In this document: positions 62,405 to 64,000 of the stretch, piece by piece | Position numbering within the stretch: the first letter of the stretch is position 1 | How the letters are laid out: every line of letters starts with the position of its first letter | DNA from: Synaphobranchus kaupii | Lineage: Eukaryota; Chordata; Actinopteri; Anguilliformes; Synaphobranchidae | DNA length: 64,000 nt | Direction of reading: 5' to 3' | Assembly: GCA_029718625.1 (NCBI GenBank) | Contig: CM056376.1 | Location: 89,657,675-89,721,674, forward strand | Made by a program: the position numbers and the translations under genes | Notes under the pieces: model-generated | What the model was told of the DNA's origin: nothing | The model's database searches: none | What the model saw: the letters and a program-made list of their open reading frames with translations, nothing else

Positions 62405-64000
62405 GTGAGTACGTCTGCAGGGGGCAGGGGGCAGGGGGCGGGGGACGGGGGGCGGGGGCGGGGGGGGCGGTCCTCCGGCCGCCGCCGCCGAGCGCTGCCC
62501 TCCGACACCGCGACCGGACGACGCCCCCCTCCGCCTCGATCCAAGCGCCGCTTTTTTAAACATTCCGTCCCGCCGCCGCGTGCAGACGCGGCTCTGTTCT
62601 TCTCCCGCGCGCTGTCTGTCTGCGCGGCTACCTCAGACACACCAGACCACAGCCACGTGTGTTTCCATCCCCTGGAGATGCTGTAGTGCTATAAACTTCT
62701 TCAGCCTTGTTCCTTCCAGCTGTCCCAACCGTGCCTGTTTTTATCTGCGGGAGAAAGCAACCCCATCGCCTCTCATGAAGAACACTTATGGGCATTAAGG
62801 GTTTTACAGATTTATACTCTTCGTTTAGTGCTACCTACAGGAATTCAATAGCGGTACCTGCAGTAAAGTGTTTTATATGAGCGGTGCTACCCGAAGTAAA
62901 GAACTTTGTTTATTTAGCAGTTTTCAGCAGTAAAGCTTGTGATTTGTGCTGTGCTTTCTGCAGTAAAGCCTGTTAATTGCATAGCGACATTTGTCATGAA
63001 GTGTGGCATCTGTGTAGTAGTGTTTGATATGTGCAGGGGATGGTGACCCAATGGGATAAAACAATCTGTCCCCTGGTACAGAATGCTGCTTAATAGCTTA
63101 ACATATGTTACACACACACACATGCACACGCACACGCACACACACACACACAGTATATATATATATAAAATTAACTGTGTGCAGCTGAAAACCTCATAAA
63201 AGCTCATGCTCACACCTACTCAAGGTGTTAGTCATATAAATGCCTGTCAAGTTTCAGGTTCTGGTCATTTAAGGACCTGTGTGGGATGAAAAGCCTATTT
63301 TTCAGGTGAGGTGTGAGGTGGACTCATAGATAGGACATGTGTGTTATGAACAGGAAGGCAGGGAAAGTGTATAATTATCAGGTACAAAGTAGGTTGGTAG
63401 TAGACAGGTAGTGTACGTGTGTAACTGACAGGTAGAGACGGTAAGTGCACAATGAACAGGCAGAAAGAGAAGGTGCATACAGGACAGGTGGAGAGAGAAG
63501 GTAAATAATTTGCAGGTGCTTGTTGGACAGGTGGAGAGAGAAGGTAAATAATTTGCAGGTGCTTGTTGGGCAGGTGGAGAGAGAAAGTAAATAATTTGCA
63601 GGTGCTTGTTGGACAAGTGGAGAGGGAAGGTAAATAATTTGCAGGTGCTTGTTGGGCAGGTGGAGAGAGAAGGTAAATCATTTGCAGGTGCTTGTTGGAC
63701 AGGTGGAGAGAGAAAGTAAATAATTTGCAGGTGCTTGTTGGACAGGTGGAGAGAGAAGGTAAATAATTTGCAGGTGCTTGTTGGACAGGTGGAGAGAGAA
63801 GGTAAATCATTTGCAGGTGCTTGTTGGACAGGTGGAGAGGGAAGGTAAATAATTTGCAGGTGCTTGTTGGGCAGGTGGAGAGAGAAGGTAAATCATTTGC
63901 AGGTGCTTGTTGGACAGGTGGAGAGAGAAGGTAAATCATTTGCAGGTGCTTGTTGGGCAGGTGGAGAGAGAAGGTAAATAATTTGCAGGTGCTTGTTGGG
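62405..64000 (+). other. anks1b: ANKS1B intron downstream of SAM exon (partial)
   Basis: Starts with donor GTGAGT followed by a G-rich stretch (62418-62470). It contains a CA microsatellite near 63112-63152 and a 43-bp minisatellite from about 63485 to the window end. No exon was recognised. Confidence 0.85.
63485..64000. repeat. 43-bp minisatellite running off the window
   Basis: About 12 copies of GGTAAATAATTTGCAGGTGC followed by TTGTTGGACAGGTGGAGAGA and GAA. The unit has no stop codon in any of the three minus-strand frames, so a 214-aa open frame with a 43-residue period arises; it is not a gene. Confidence 0.95.

Noticed and set aside
63295..63939. Minus-strand frame of 214 codons with a 43-residue repeat
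   Set aside because: Arises from a 43-bp minisatellite that lacks stops in all three frames; no start context or homologous domain.

Overview
The window is vertebrate nuclear DNA, almost certainly from a ray-finned fish. It has short GT-AG exons separated by kilobase introns, abundant Tc1-type transposons, tRNA-derived SINEs, hAT and TTAA-site elements, and many micro- and minisatellites. No prokaryotic gene organisation is present. The species cannot be named from the sequence.

One host gene spans the whole window on the + strand: ANKS1B (AIDA-1 / EB-1), a neuronal postsynaptic scaffold with ankyrin repeats, SAM domains and a PTB domain. Eight coding exons are readable: 20103-20183, 23486-23642, 47295-47591, 51493-51567 and 53605-53706 (ankyrin repeats); 57351-57983 and 59721-59793 (linker); and 62298-62404 (start of the first SAM domain). 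The assignment to ANKS1B rather than ANKS1A rests on the linker, which contains FAGLLHGSSPACES, ERACTLGR and EWEEIDKIMSSI, and on the SAM exon. The first exon (N-terminal MGK segment) was not found and is presumably upstream. The second SAM and the PTB exons lie downstream. A 500-N placeholder gap at 55966-56465 lies where several linker exons known from mammals are missing. A second start, at about 62200, encodes the MMWQC N-terminus of the short AIDA-1 isoforms. It runs without an intron into the SAM exon, so the intron's 3' splice site is itself coding in the short form.

The frame is disturbed by one base at three places: the exon end near 51565, a C6 run at 57692-57697, and 62248. Splice sites and the rest of the coding sequence are well conserved, so consensus errors in the assembly are more likely than a dead gene.

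The introns are dense in mobile DNA. Intron 1 (1-20102) holds two Tc1/mariner-type MITEs, a TIR element inserted in a minisatellite, a solo LTR with a 5-bp target duplication, two SINEs and a snap-back triple inverted repeat. Intron 3 (23643-47294) holds a 44-bp minisatellite with higher-order structure; an intact Tc1-like transposon inserted into a larger palindromic element; a three-level nest at 30911-33738 (3-bp-TSD TIR element > LTR > TTAA-flanked Kolobok-like element carrying a THAP exon and a P2X7-ballast-like ORF); a second Tc1-like element with a broken transposase; and a 734-bp fold-back hAT element with a perfect 8-bp target duplication.

I see no unequivocally new biological system. 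The most interesting objects are the TTAA element pairing a THAP exon with a P2X7-tail-like cysteine cluster, the conserved internal AIDA-1 start, and the nested insertions.
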